Shown: positions 8,259-19,100, numbered from the stretch's first letter. The stretch: DNA of 25,345 nt from Terramyces sp. JEL0728 (GCA_027603945.1 JADIIU010000167.1:1-25345); one strand, 5' to 3'. The notes: a model not told the origin generated them from the letters alone. Numbers and translations are program-made.

Positions 8259-11008
8259 TCAAAATACTTTTTGGGACAATTCTGTCAAGGAGAATGTTGT
8301 CTCGATTGCATGGTGAGAAAAATGGACTTTGTACATTTCTTGGATGACATAGATGATTCTTTTGGAAACCAGCTTTCGATACTGTTCCAGAGAGACTAGG
8401 TTAATAGGCAAGTACCATTATCTGCAGTATCATCGGGTACTACCACTCTTGACAGGATACCTTCGTTTGGTTCTAGCAGTGCGGGGTATATTTCAACGCA
8501 TTTGGATATAATTGGAGTCAATTCTTGAAGAATGCCTTCTGTGGTTGGCTCTGGCAGTTTGCTTGATGGTAGCACAATCATGAACGGCTGTGAAGATGCC
8601 AAAACATTGTATTTACCATCGTAATGGTACCGTACTTCAAACTTGCCAGTTCTCCAAGGAATGCGCTGTCTGGAGTAAACCAAAGTCCCTTTTACCAGTC
8701 TTAATCCTAATTCTGAACTTGGAGATATCTCTACAGGCGTATCTCCAAAAGCATTTCCTTTGGGGGTCTTTGAAAATAAGACTGTGTCGTCCGAATTGAC
8801 TATAGAGCTGCTGTTTAATCTAAACCCAGATACGTGCATCCATTTGGTTGAACAAGTCGAAGTTGTGATGTGTGGATCGAAATTTTGAGATACATCGTAT
8901 ACACCAATCCAGTCTTTTTGTTTCATAGTCTCTCTACATCCAGTGAAATCAATCGAGATTGGGTCTCCAAACTGAAGAGTAAGGATGGTATCAGCTGTAC
9001 TCCCAAGCGACAGCGTATAGAGGTGCAATGGAAGACTGTTTCTAGCCAAAGAATCTTCAAATCGTGCTGCATTTGCAATACTGGCAACACCTCTTTGTGT
9101 TTTTTGGACCATTGCTTTAACGTGTGGTTTTGCATTATGCATCAATCCTTCCAATTCCTGCACAACCCCCTTTATAGTATCGATAACAATTCCGCCAGTG
9201 GAATTTGTTCTTTTTCTTCTCTTTAATCTCAAGGTATCGTCATCTTCTGACTCGGAAGCAATAGACTCAGAATCAGAGTCCAAAGTTCGGGTTGGTACTA
9301 TTGTGTCCATGTCTGTTATTGTGGTAACAGTGTCGGATCGATTGAGCAAGTTTTCAGAGCTGGTAGCGCTATTCAAGTTCTTTCCATAAGTAGAATCAAT
9401 ATGCGGCCGTTCGACTAGCTGAAGGAATATAAAGTGCAATATTTGTCCAAATAGTGTAATCCAGAATATTTCCCACGAAGCACAAATTAATACGACTCCC
9501 CAAGAGGAAAAGTTGTACAGCAAAGGGTGTTCCAGGTACTTGTATATTCCAGATTGCTTCTTATCTCTACTTTGTAGTGCATCAATAAAATAATCAGCAT
9601 GGAACCAGCCAATTGGTCCCAGCACAGTGTATACTGCGGTTGTAATCCAGGCATGAAGAACAATAAACAACTACATTAGCTTTGCTTACCAATCCAAGAG
9701 TATGCTTGATTACTTCTCCGTCATTGAAATAGCTATCTGGAAATTTGTAGAATCGATAGGCAGTAACAAAAAGAGACACGTAGATCATGGTAAGTGTCAG
9801 ATTAAACAGCACTTTCCAATGAGTAAATGCTTCTTTTAAACTTTCGCCCCTCTTTATATATAACCGGGTCCAAAATTTGTTTTTTCCTTGCAAATGTAGT
9901 ATCATCCCTAAACCAAAAGTATGCAAAAATCTCCAAAATACCGGCTGGGCAAGGTAAAACCACTTGTTGCTCCTGGTTACTGGGCCAATGAAAAACGCAG
10001 TGATGAGGGTGTAAGTTGCGATAAAGTAGGTCATCAAATCTCCGCTTCTGAAAATGTTGAAATTGGTAAAGAGTGTAAGATCATGTCCGAAATAAGAATG
10101 CTTAATCTTTTGAAATTCTTCGTCCTCCTCTTCTGGTGCTTCTTGGATTTTCTTGGATTGCGGTCTTTCAACATAGTACAAGAAGATTATTTGGCTAGCA
10201 TGACCGGCCAAACTAACAAACAATACAGTATATGATTGCGTTAATAAAGCCATCCCGTAGTAACCGATATACCCGATAGAATACATTGGATGCGGGATTT
10301 TGTCGAACGATCCCTTTTCAACAGGGTGATGGGACTTTATGAAAAAGAAATTTCCCCAGTCTACATTAAAGCACTATTACAGGTAGTATACGGGTCCATG
10401 GTTTGACTGAGATCGAACCTGATTCCAACGTTGAAACATATAATCAAGAATCCGCCCATCTTTTGCAGCACAATTTTGAGTCCTTCCAAGGTATCCAGAT
10501 CAACTGCATTCTGATCTGAAAATCCTCTAGCGAATAAACAGTAGGCTAATAGATCGTTTGAAATCAATAAAAAAGCAATCTGTCTGAACAAGACCCAGGT
10601 GTTGAATTCGATGGGCATTGAAACATAATCATATTCAAACCCAGTATTATTTTCCATGTATAATGTAATTTGCCTAGTCCAGTAAGTTGCCCATTCAGTT
10701 CTTGGTTTCTTTGGGTTCCTTCCTAGCCCACAGTATGCCATTAAGCGAATAACACTTGAATGTTTGGATTGCTGGGCAAGTACAATTCCCAGCCCGATGA
10801 TAAGCAATGCTCTCCAGAATACAAAGTAGCCTAACAGTAAATACTTGGAAGAGTTCATTTGAAGCAGCTGGAATAACAGCATTGCAATGTTGAGCAGCTC
10901 CAAATCTGTCGGCCTTGCAAATTTAAATTCCTTGCTGAATGCTGGAAAGTAGAATACTGATCCATCTACAAATCGTATTCCTTGGAAGAATGTTTGCTCT
11001 TCCTCCAT
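8259..11008 (-). CDS. CHO2: Phosphatidylethanolamine N-methyltransferase (Cho2 type)
   Basis: ER membrane enzyme that carries out the first S-adenosylmethionine-dependent methylation of phosphatidylethanolamine on the way to phosphatidylcholine. Exons 11008-10381, 10360-9690, 9670-8416 and 8395-8259 are joined by removing 20-, 19- and 20-nt introns, giving 896 residues (yeast Cho2 is about 870). Fungal Cho2 features in order: EFNTWVLFRQIAFLLI, then TYWGNFFF restored across the first intron, HPMYSIGYIGYYG (first methyltransferase unit) with YYVERP, LGPIGWF, a second unit ending LVERPHIDSTYGK, an acidic/Ser-rich linker, and a C-terminal region unique to fungal Cho2. Many hydrophobic helices are present. 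Without the last intron the protein would end early at CLLT; with it 44 more residues continue as VSLEQYRKLVSKRIIYVIQE. The start is the ATG at 11008. A second enzyme (Opi3-like) would be needed for later steps and is not here. Confidence 0.93.
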
Positions 11009-11284
11009 TGCGAAAAATTTCAAAATCTCCAAAAAGGGAAAAGCTCATTTAAGCTTTCAGATACCGAAAAGCCCTTGGTTTCCAACCAGCAATTCAAGTA
11101 CTGGTAAAGAGCCAACAAGCTATAGTGCGAGTGAAACTCAAATTATACAGTGTGAAAGCTATCTGTTGAACCCTCTGTTTCCAGATTATTGTTACAGCTA
11201 CTTGCTCAGTTCCATAGCATTTTAATATCACACTAGAATGACATCACTGAAAAACACGCTGCACGCTTGATTTTTACTCAAACA

Positions 11285-11569
11285 ATGGAGGATATAAAAA
11301 ACGATGAATTCTACAACCACATATTAGACCTCCGACACAAAGCAAAAAGGAATGGGAAATTACGGTCTGCTATTCCTGGAGAAACCGTAAAGAAAGCTGT
11401 ACAAAAGAAGAGATTTTTGCTTCCAAAAGATGATAAATACTTGGAACTGATGACTGAAAAATTCATTCAGAGTATGTTTCCTATAGAGGAGACCAGCAGA
11501 AAGTTGGAGGAGTTGGAAGCAAAGAGAAAGATGATGGCCAAGTACAAGTATATAATGCCAAAATTTTAA
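11285..11569 (+). CDS. Small basic protein, unrecognised
   Basis: Single-exon frame of 94 residues from the ATG at 11285: MEDIKNDEFYNHILDLRHKA to RKMMAKYKYIMPKF. It is highly charged, mostly helical, with a Lys/Arg-rich central part (VKKAVQKKRFLLPKDDKYLE) and a predicted coiled helix near the C terminus. An upstream ATG at 11239 runs into a stop after ten codons, so it may act as a short upstream frame. The size and charge would suit a mitochondrial ribosome or assembly factor, yet I see no diagnostic motif. It lies between divergent CHO2 and the RPS6 gene. Confidence 0.55.
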   Translation: MEDIKNDEFYNHILDLRHKAKRNGKLRSAIPGETVKKAVQKKRFLLPKDDKYLELMTEKFIQSMFPIEETSRKLEELEAKRKMMAKYKYIMPKF

Positions 11570-11857
11570 TGTGAATAAATCTGCTGTTGAATAACTGCCA
11601 CCGCGTTGATTTGAGATGCCATAATGATTCTTTGTTCATTTCTGAGCCGGCAATTGTGGAGGGCAGCTCAACAGTCGCGCATTTGCCAGCGTCCAAATGA
11701 TGTTATTTTCCAATGAAATTGATGTAAACTTGCAATTGTGTATTTTCTCATGGCTCGTTGGAGGCTCGTGAACGCATCTCATTGGCTAAAATTTATTCCT
11801 CCGAATTCTCTTTTTTTTGAAGAGAGCAAACTTTACCTTCACTTTTTTTAGCACAGC

Positions 11858-12706
11858 ATGAAGGTAAGAAATAAACAAGGATCAATGGAAAGAGCGAATG
11901 ATTCGGATATAACTGGACAGTACTAATATTAAGATTAATATTGCTTACCCGGCAACTGGGGCCCAAAAGATGGTTGAAATCGATGATGAACGTAAACTGT
12001 AATACTATTTTAACAACAGTCGTATCTTTTATGACAAGCGTATGTCTCAAGAAGTCAATGCTGATGCTCTCGGTGATGAATTCAAGGGTTACGTTTTGAA
12101 AATCACTGGTGGAAATGACAAGCAAGGTTTCCCAATGAAACAAGGTGTTTTGTTGAACCACCGTGTTCGTCTTTTGTTGTCAAAGGGACACTCTTGCTAC
12201 CGTCCACGCAAGACTGGTGAACGCAAGCGCAAGTCTGTCAGAGGCTGCATTGTTGGTGCTGATATTGCTGCTCTTTCTGTTGTTGTTACTAAACAAGGTA
12301 ATGATTAATTTAATGAATAGGCGAACAAGATATTCCAGGATTAACTGATGTTCAAATTCCAAAAAGACTTGGACCAAAGCGTGCAAACAAAATCCGCAAG
12401 ATGTTCAATTTGACCAAGGATGACGATGTTACCAAATATGTTATCCGTCGTGAAGTCCCTTCAAAGAAACATGAAGGAAAAGTCAACACCAAGGCACCAA
12501 AGATTCAACGCCTTGTTACCCCATTGACCATCCAACGTAAACGTCACCTCAAAGCTGTCAAGATTGCATCTGCTAAAAGATCTGCTGAAGCTGCTGCTGA
12601 ATATCAAGCTCTTTTGGCTCTTCGCATTAAAGAAAAGAAGGAAAAGAAAGCTGAATTACACCAAAAGCGTCGTTTGTCTTCTACCCGCAAATCCGGAACT
12701 GCTTAA
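11858..12706 (+). CDS. RPS6: 40S ribosomal protein S6 (eS6)
   Basis: Cytosolic small-subunit ribosomal protein and classic S6-kinase target. Exons are 11858-11863, 11934-11998, 12020-12297 and 12321-12706, coding for 244 residues (yeast 236, human 249). Introns are 70, 21 and 23 nt. The spliced N terminus reads [20 protein letters not shown], followed by [45 protein letters not shown] and [20 protein letters not shown]. The C terminus ends [12 protein letters not shown], matching the conserved phosphorylated serine cluster. The 70-nt intron follows codon 2, contains TACTAAT near its 3' end and is the only non-micro intron found; I recall that yeast RPS6 genes also carry an intron right after the first codons. 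No TATA box is evident; the leader is pyrimidine-rich. Confidence 0.97.
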
Positions 12707-12839
12707 ATATAGTTTTACAATAACAATTGTTTAAATCATAACTTTATTGTTTTTAACCTTGCCAGTCAATTGAAATGATTTTTGAGACTAGTATGCAATT
12801 ATCAGTTTCAGCGACAATTTTTTTCAGTTTAAAAAATCG

Positions 12840-13322
12840 ATGAATAGAATACTGATTTTCAAACGATTCATGGGAGCTGCACCAAAAGTAAAAAAACCAG
12901 CATATACAGGAAATAAGAAGGATAAAATCGGCGATCCTCGTTACATTGCAATCAAAAAAATGCTATATGATCCATCCATAAAAGAGTCAGACCCTGAAAA
13001 ACAAAAGGCGAATGCACTTAGACAGTCTACTGCAGAGTCACCAGTATACATTGGAGAAGATACAGAAAAAGCCCAAATCGACCTAGTGGAAAGAATGTGG
13101 GCAATCAAAAAACAAACTGAACAGCAAAACTTTATCGATTCTATAAAGAGGAAATATTCTGCAATGCGAAAAGCAAATGAAGCGTTGGAAAAGTTGGATA
13201 AGAGGCTATTTGAAGGGACTTTACAAAAGAATGAAGTGGAGGCTTTCCCAAGGAAATTAAGAATTGTTACCGAAACCCCACCGTTGCTGGGATGGGATTA
13301 TGATATGGATAGGCAAAAGTAA
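12840..13322 (+). CDS. MRPL40: Mitochondrial large-subunit ribosomal protein mL40
   Basis: A 160-residue single-exon gene. The N terminus MNRILIFKRFMGAAPKVKKP looks like a mitochondrial presequence. The central region is charged and helical (YIGEDTEKAQIDLVERMWAI, KRKYSAMRKANEALEKLDKR), and the end, FPRKLRIVTETPPLLGWDYD, fits the C-terminal signature of the fungal mL40 family (called MRPL28 in yeast), in which a TPP-x(3)-GW-x-Y motif closes the domain. The protein sits on the mitoribosome large subunit. It follows RPS6 on the same strand with 133 nt between them. The family call depends mainly on the C-terminal motif and overall layout. Confidence 0.72.
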   Translation: MNRILIFKRFMGAAPKVKKPAYTGNKKDKIGDPRYIAIKKMLYDPSIKESDPEKQKANALRQSTAESPVYIGEDTEKAQIDLVERMWAIKKQTEQQNFIDSIKRKYSAMRKANEALEKLDKRLFEGTLQKNEVEAFPRKLRIVTETPPLLGWDYDMDRQK

Positions 13323-14054
13323 TAAAAACACTTGCAACTATTTGTATTTGAACTTGATCGCACTATATGTCAAACAGATGTGCAAGCCCGAATATCGACA
13401 AGGATTTATACAAAGTCTGACGTGTCAATTTGAGCTTCAATTTACTATCAAACTTTCTCAACCGCAAGACCAAAGTCTACTGGATATTAGATGCTCCTTT
13501 CACAATTCGAATGATTATTTATCTTGCATTAGTAATGATTACGGATCAATGGCACGAGAACTGATTTGAAAAGCCTCTGTTGGATGCCTTAAGCTTGCCC
13601 TCCCTCAATATTTTTGGCATCGATTCCACAAATCACGCAAACTCTCACATGCTCGATTGAGTGGGGGGATCGCCTCAAATTCTGCGAAAGAAAAGTAGAG
13701 AGAGTATTGTTGCTTTATACCAAGAAACCTTTGCGATTGGTTCCAGTCTATACTCTCCACACATTCACTCTATTCTTTCAATTTTTCTTTTTTTTTCTTG
13801 ATACCAAAATCATGAAACATCACTTGAAAAAGGTGTCATCAGGTCAAGGAAAACTAAATTGTTATTCCGATTACAAGCGCTGGTTAGTGAGCAAGTTGGC
13901 TGGGAAAATTGAAAATTGAGTTTATTGCGAGATGCTTTTTCATCCCTGTTTACATTTGCTGAGGCTAAACGACTACCTTTTCTCTGATTTTTTGGCGTCG
14001 CTGTGTGGCCCATAGAGTCGGGTCTTGCTGTCATGTGAAAATGATTGTGTTCCT
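13323..14054. other. Long intergenic region without a supported gene
   Basis: About 730 nt lie between the mL40 stop and the TATA box of the next gene. Short frames exist, for example a 63-codon frame from 13378 and a 35-codon frame from 13812 (MKHHLKKVSSGQGKLNCYSD), but none has a recognisable domain or a convincing set of introns. A pyrimidine run of about 30 nt at 13772-13800 just before the 35-codon frame resembles a fungal promoter or leader. No tRNA or repeat was recognised. Confidence 0.45.
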
Positions 14055-14060
14055 TATAAA
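14055..14060 (+). promoter_or_regulatory. TATA box of the first small SMY protein gene
   Basis: TATAAA ending 28 nt before the ATG at 14089. Confidence 0.6.
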
Positions 14061-14088
14061 CTTCACTAGACTTTCTCTGCTATTCAAA

Positions 14089-14283
14089 ATGATGGCGCAA
14101 GTTTCTACTTCATACAAATTACACAGTGTCGATGCTCTGGCGCTGGAACAAAACATTCCTATTCCAGCTCCTCAAAAACCGTTAGCTGCTGCTGCTGAAC
14201 CAGGATCGCCAGTAAAGGAACATTCTTCTACCAGAGAAAGAACAATGTCAATGTATAAAACTCACAAACCTTCTCACAACTAA
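14089..14283 (+). CDS. Small SMY-motif protein 1, unrecognised family
   Basis: A 64-residue polar protein, likely disordered. It starts MMAQVSTSYKLHSVDALALE, has an Ala/Pro-rich middle (IPIPAPQKPLAAAAEPGSPV) and ends STRERTMSMYKTHKPSHN. Two features recur in the next gene: LEQNI (here 19-23) and TRxRT(M/L)SMYxxH (48-59). RERTMSM is a good basophilic-kinase site (Arg at -3 and -5 of Ser54), so phosphorylation-dependent binding is possible; this is inference. A TATA box stands 28 nt upstream of the first of two adjacent ATGs (14089 and 14092). I know no family for it. Confidence 0.6.
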   Translation: MMAQVSTSYKLHSVDALALEQNIPIPAPQKPLAAAAEPGSPVKEHSSTRERTMSMYKTHKPSHN

Positions 14284-14456
14284 TTTATTGTAAAATAAAA
14301 GGATTCTTGAATTATTGTTCTTTTGGATTCGATTGCTTGTTTTTCCGTGCCTCGTGATATTGACTAGCATTGTTTATATCAGTCAGTCGTGTTCTTGGTC
14401 TTATTTCATTCTTTATTGTGGCGCAGTCACGTTATAATCATGCAAAGCCTATCGCA

Positions 14457-14464
14457 TATATAAA
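14457..14464 (+). promoter_or_regulatory. TATA box of the second small SMY protein gene
   Basis: TATATAAA ending 30 nt before the ATG at 14495 but only 18 nt before the in-frame ATG at 14483. The neighbours' spacing of about 28-30 nt favours 14495 as the start. Confidence 0.6.
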
Positions 14465-14494
14465 GAAGCCTTCTCGAATCAAATGATTCCAAAA

Positions 14495-14695
14495 ATGGCA
14501 AAGTCAGAAGGCGAAACTCGCAAGTCAATCGAGCGTTCAGAAACACTTCCACAGTTGTTTGATTTTGAACATCTAGAACAAAATATTGAAATGGACAAGG
14601 CAAACTTGGGGTTTAAAGAAAACACTCGCGTAAGAACCTTGTCAATGTACAGCAGCCATGAAGAGCTGCTTGAATTGCGACGCTTTTTTGATTAA
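14495..14695 (+). CDS. Small SMY-motif protein 2, unrecognised family
   Basis: A 66-residue protein (70 if the upstream in-frame ATG at 14483 is used). It begins MAKSEGETRKSIERSETLPQ and ends EELLELRRFFD. It shares LEQNI (27-31) and TRVRTLSMYSSH (44-55) with the gene 200 nt upstream, in the same order, so the two are divergent tandem paralogues. Between the motifs it is acidic and helical rather than Ala/Pro-rich. Ser50 sits in a RVRTLSM basophilic-kinase context, as in its paralogue. Function unknown. Its neighbours are universal stress protein genes, which hints at a stress or spore role only by association. Confidence 0.6.
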   Translation: MAKSEGETRKSIERSETLPQLFDFEHLEQNIEMDKANLGFKENTRVRTLSMYSSHEELLELRRFFD

Positions 14696-14866
14696 CGAAA
14701 TAAATTGTATAGTTTTGTATATCACGTTTGAAGCATTGTATTGCGGCGTAAAATAGCTTCTCTTATACATCCATGAGAATGCAATTGGATGCTGGACAAG
14801 GCTTGATCTCCACCACAGAATAATGAGTGTCGATTACTCATCCTGATTCAGTTAAGCCACAACAAG

Positions 14867-14874
14867 TATAAATA
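14867..14874 (+). promoter_or_regulatory. TATA box of universal stress protein gene 1
   Basis: TATAAATA ending 29 nt before the ATG at 14904. Confidence 0.65.
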
Positions 14875-14903
14875 GTACACAGCAGAATTTCGACAAAACA
14901 AAA

Positions 14904-15458
14904 ATGTCAGCTCAAGGAAATTCTAAAGAAAGAGTAATGGAAGTCGTTGAAAATACCAACGCGCAGCAAGAGTTTATTGCAAAGCGAACAGTCTGTATCC
15001 CAGTAGATGAATCCGACGCTTCAAAACACACTGTGCAATGGGCACTTGGCAACATCCTCAACCCAGAAACAGATCAAGTAGTACTGTTACATGTCAGACC
15101 TCATGCTTTCAACGACTATGGAATCGAACTTGGATTCCCATACGTTATCCCTACCGAATCACTCGACGAAGCAGAAAAAGGCTTGCGCACCTTCTCCCAC
15201 GAACTACTAAAAGCTACTGCTAAACCATTCTTGGAAAGAAAGATTCATGTACGCGCTGTCTCCCTTCGAGGTGAACCTAGAGAAGAAATCGAATACAAGG
15301 TTAATTTGATTAAGCCTTCGTTTGTAGTTATGGGATCAAGAGGGTTGAATACTTTTAGTAGGGCTATTCTTGGTTCTGTTTCTGAACATATGCTTCACCA
15401 TCTTAATGTTCCAGTAATGATTGTCCCTTTTGTAAAGGAAGACAAGAAGAATCAATAA
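14904..15458 (+). CDS. Universal stress protein (UspA domain) 1
   Basis: A 184-residue, intronless protein with one UspA fold. After a polar 25-residue N terminus the domain starts KRTVCIPVDESDASKHTVQW, with the usual first strand and conserved Asp at about residue 35, then VVLLHVRP. The nucleotide-binding loop G-2x-G-9x-G(S/T) is complete: GSRG at 144-147 and GS at 157-158, followed by SEHMLHHLNVPVMIVP. It therefore belongs to the ATP-binding class. Such proteins are induced by starvation, oxidation or heat; the molecular action in fungi is poorly known. A second copy follows 146 nt downstream on the same strand; that one has a microintron and this one does not. Confidence 0.9.
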   Translation: MSAQGNSKERVMEVVENTNAQQEFIAKRTVCIPVDESDASKHTVQWALGNILNPETDQVVLLHVRPHAFNDYGIELGFPYVIPTESLDEAEKGLRTFSHELLKATAKPFLERKIHVRAVSLRGEPREEIEYKVNLIKPSFVVMGSRGLNTFSRAILGSVSEHMLHHLNVPVMIVPFVKEDKKNQ

Positions 15459-15568
15459 AGGAATAATTTATGTATTTAGTGCTTTAATTCTGGCTTAAAG
15501 ATTTAGAGTGGTGCAATTTACTCTTTTGCATAAATCACAATTAGTCACGAAAAGTCAGTGTGAACAAG

Positions 15569-15575
15569 TATAAAA
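15569..15575 (+). promoter_or_regulatory. TATA box of universal stress protein gene 2
   Basis: TATAAAA ending 29 nt before the ATG at 15605, the same spacing as in gene 1. Confidence 0.65.
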
Positions 15576-15604
15576 CCAGCACCAATGGCAATATCGCTGT
15601 TCAA

Positions 15605-16151
15605 ATGAGCTCTAACCCACCGGAAGAAGTAAATCACGGAAATCCAGTAACCCCAGATTTCGCACCAAAGCGAACTATTGTATTTCCAATCGACGCATCA
15701 GACCACTCAAAAAATACAATCTCTTGGGCAATTGACAACCTACTAAACGATCAAGACCAAGCGATTCTTCTGAACGTTAGATCTGGAGCGTTACATATCT
15801 TCAACGTCAATATGGGGTATCCATACGGACCAGTAGTATACCCACAAGGTAAATGTTTATGACAAAGAAACTGTAGTTAGAATTGAAGAAGCTGAAAAGT
15901 CAAACTCGCACGACTTATTATTGAAATTTGCCAAAGTTCTTGTCGCTAAAAAGATTCACACTAAAGCAATTGCATTGAAAGGTGAAGCAAGATCTGAACT
16001 CGTTGACACAATTAATAGTTTAAAACCGTCAATGGTTGTACTAGGTTCAAGAGGGCTGTCAAATATCGCTACGACTTTAATGGGCTCTGTTTCAAACTAT
16101 CTCTTACATCACTGTGAATGTCCAGTACTGATTTTACCTACAAAGCAATAA
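15605..16151 (+). CDS. Universal stress protein (UspA domain) 2
   Basis: Exons 15605-15848 and 15868-16151 are joined by removing a 19-nt GT-AG intron, giving 175 residues. The domain opens KRTIVFPIDASDHSKNTISW, has AILLNVR, and carries the nucleotide loop GSRG-9x-GS (LGSRGLSNIATTLMGSVS) before LLHHCECPVLILP. It is the tandem paralogue of the upstream gene and keeps all ATP-loop glycines. I chose the ATG at 15605 because a frame extension upstream has no ATG and overlaps the TATA box. The intron falls in the loop after the second strand, where the two paralogues differ in length. Probably also stress-regulated. Confidence 0.9.
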
Positions 16152-16188
16152 ACTCAATTTTAATTGAATTGGTTTTTACGCGTTTCTG

Positions 16189-19100
16189 ATGGACGAATCA
16201 AGAAAATCAGTTGGCGGTGTGCTCCATTCCGAACCAGATATAAGGTCGTCACAGCCGACAAGAGAATCACAGACTCAGTCAACTGCCGCGAAAGAACAGG
16301 GTTTTAGTAAAGTTAGAGCGTCAGAGTCGAGTTTGCAGGAGGAAAATCTGCAAGAGTTATCAGAACTAATCAAATCTGAACATATAGAAGAAACAGTTTC
16401 TGAAAGAGATAATCAAGACGTAGATTTGGAAGAGTTTACAGACGAAGCACTGTTTCCAGGATTCGAATTTGATTGTAATAGCATAGAAAAACAAGTAGTC
16501 GCCAATGAAAATGTATTCGACCCATATGCAAATAATTCGTTCCTGGCATATGAGCAAAAAGTGCTAGAGAAATATTCAAAAACTGGAACGCTGTCTTCTT
16601 TCAAAGGAGTAAAAGAAATCGAGAAATTCCGTGCTAAATTGGCTGCTAAAAATGAAATCCAGCACCTTCAAGATAAAATTGCAGGTATGGAACTGGAGAT
16701 AGAGCAAACAGAAATTGAATTGCATACTTGTAAAGTAAGTTGTTTTAAATATAGGAACAAAACAAGAGGTCAAAGTTTGATATGGAAAAAATTGTGATCG
16801 AGGTTGAAGATATGCTGGATGAACGTGGAATAAAAAGCCCATTTGCATCTGATCCAGTTGTCATTCCACTGGATCCATTTTTGATGCTTAAACCGCGATA
16901 TAGAATGCTTAAAGACCATTACTTTATCCACGACGAATTTATCAAACTTTCTCAACAACAACAGCCTATTTTGGAAGGCAAGCTGCAAGAATTACAAGAA
17001 GAGCTGCAAAATTTACAATCAGAGGAATCTCTACAGCACTCAACTCTGAAAACCATCCATTTGCAAGATAAAGAAGAATTGCTGGAGGCTAGCATCGTTG
17101 CTAAACATCGAAATATTCGATACCAAAAAGTTCAAAAAGGGATTGAGCGAGAACAAAAACTATCTGTGGCCAGAGAGCAAAAGGAAAGTCAGGGGGCAAA
17201 GAAAGAAGAGTTAAGATTACTTGATTCGCAAAAAACGAGTGCTGCCATTATGCACAAGTACATTCAGCAGTCCTACCAGAAACTAGTATTTCAAAACTAA
17301 TTTAGAAAAAAGAGGAAGAACGGCTTGAAGGGGAAAGGAACCTTTATCAAGAAAAGAAACAATTGGCAATCAATGCCCTTACCCAGCATTTGCAAGTCAT
17401 AAAAGCCAATCTTGAGAGACGCAGAAGGAAAAGCCTTTTGAAGCCAAGGAAATCTATCCATTCAAATGAAATCTTTTCAATGCAAGAAACTAGAAATATT
17501 ATTGCAAATCAAAAATTGGAAAATCAAAAGAGAAGGGAAGAGCGTTCTCAAAAAATTGAAACGGCAAAGTTTGAAATACTTGAAAATATCTTGGAGCAAG
17601 AAGCTAGAGTAGAAAGACAAAGTCTTGTAGCCAAAGGGATATATAAAATTGCTAAAAAGAAAGACATTAGTATTCCTCCACCCGCTGAAATTGTCCAGCC
17701 AGCTCAATATCCAGATCAAGAGACAAAAGAAAAATCCCCTAAAAGAAAAATCCCTCTCATCAAATTACGTCCTGCCCTCCCTCCAATTAAAAATACCGGT
17801 CGGTCTTCATTTTCATTGACCAAGCCTTATGAATTTGAACCAGAGTCATTAATACTGGAAAATCTACTGCCAGGGAGTGTGTCAAAGCAAAAAGTCAGGA
17901 TGATAAACACCACTGCCTGTCTCAACTCCTTCAAGTTAATTCAAATTCCTGAAGAGCTGGATAATCTTTTGTCAGTTAAATATAAAATTGTCGGTAAACA
18001 TACAGCAGGCTCTCAATCCTGGCTTGAAATGACGCTAAAAGCAAACAAAGATATTTTACAAACTTCAAGAAAATTTTCATTAAAATTTAGGGCTGCAGTT
18101 GGAGGAGAGTTTGAATATGATATCCATCTCCATCCAGCAAAGTGTTCCCCGATTATCCATAGCATTGGCGGCGAAAATACCAACACTATCAAATTTTCAC
18201 TTGGGGAACATACAAGAAAGAAAATCAAACCAACACCTTTAGAGCACATTCAAAAGGATAACGATGTTTCGGTTGATTTTGGAGATTGTTTTTTAGGAAG
18301 TGCCAAATCCATGTGGGTAAAAATTCAAAACACTGGATACTATTCTACCAACTACCATGTGCAGCTCCACTCTGAAAACGAGAGTCCGCCAGACACCACC
18401 GCTTCTATTTTGTCTCATCAAAATTTTAAAATATCGAGCACTGCAGGAACATTGGAATCAAGCGCATATTCTGTAGTTTTAATCAATTTCGAACCAGATT
18501 TTGACGAAGAGACTCAGATATGCGAGGATGAAGACGCTGCATTCCAAACTGGAACAAAGAAGGTTGCAAAATTTGACGTTGTTTTTAGCGAAAATGCACC
18601 AAAAATTACAATTTCATGCACTGGATATGCTAAATACCTACCGCTATCTGTTAACCGAAATCTGGTGGATCTGCAGTGGTGCTTGGGAAATGTGGACTAC
18701 CAAGATTTTATCATTTTGCGCAATGCTCATTCGACTTCGCTCAAATTTCAAATCAATGCCCACAATGAAAATGTAAAGTATGTCGATGGATGGTTGAGTA
18801 TTCCAGAGGTCGGTAAAGTTCAGATAGCACCGATATCAGGGTTTATTCAGCCTTTCGAGCCGTTCAAAGTCTGGCTAAAAATCAACTTTTTGCCAAAGGT
18901 TAATGAAACACACCAAAATGGAGATATTCCCGTGCAGATTCCTTTATGGGTTACCTACACTGATCATATCAGCCAAAAAGAAAACAATATTCTTTTTAAA
19001 ATCGTGGCTAAAATTACAAATCGCGACTTGGAAGTAAAATCAATTGGACTTTCAAACAGCTTGGATTTTGAAACTGTTTCAATATTAGAGCGAAAAGAAT

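Noticed and set aside
13614..14034. Plus-strand frame 13614-13919 and minus-strand frame 13810-14034
   Set aside because: They overlap each other and the plus one runs through a polypyrimidine tract translated as a poly-Phe stretch; no motif supports either.
15078..15097. A 20-nt GT-AG segment (gtagtactgttacatgtcag) inside USP1
   Set aside because: It encodes VVLLHVR, a conserved UspA strand, and its removal breaks the frame. It lacks a YTRAY element near the AG. It shows that length and GT-AG alone are not enough.
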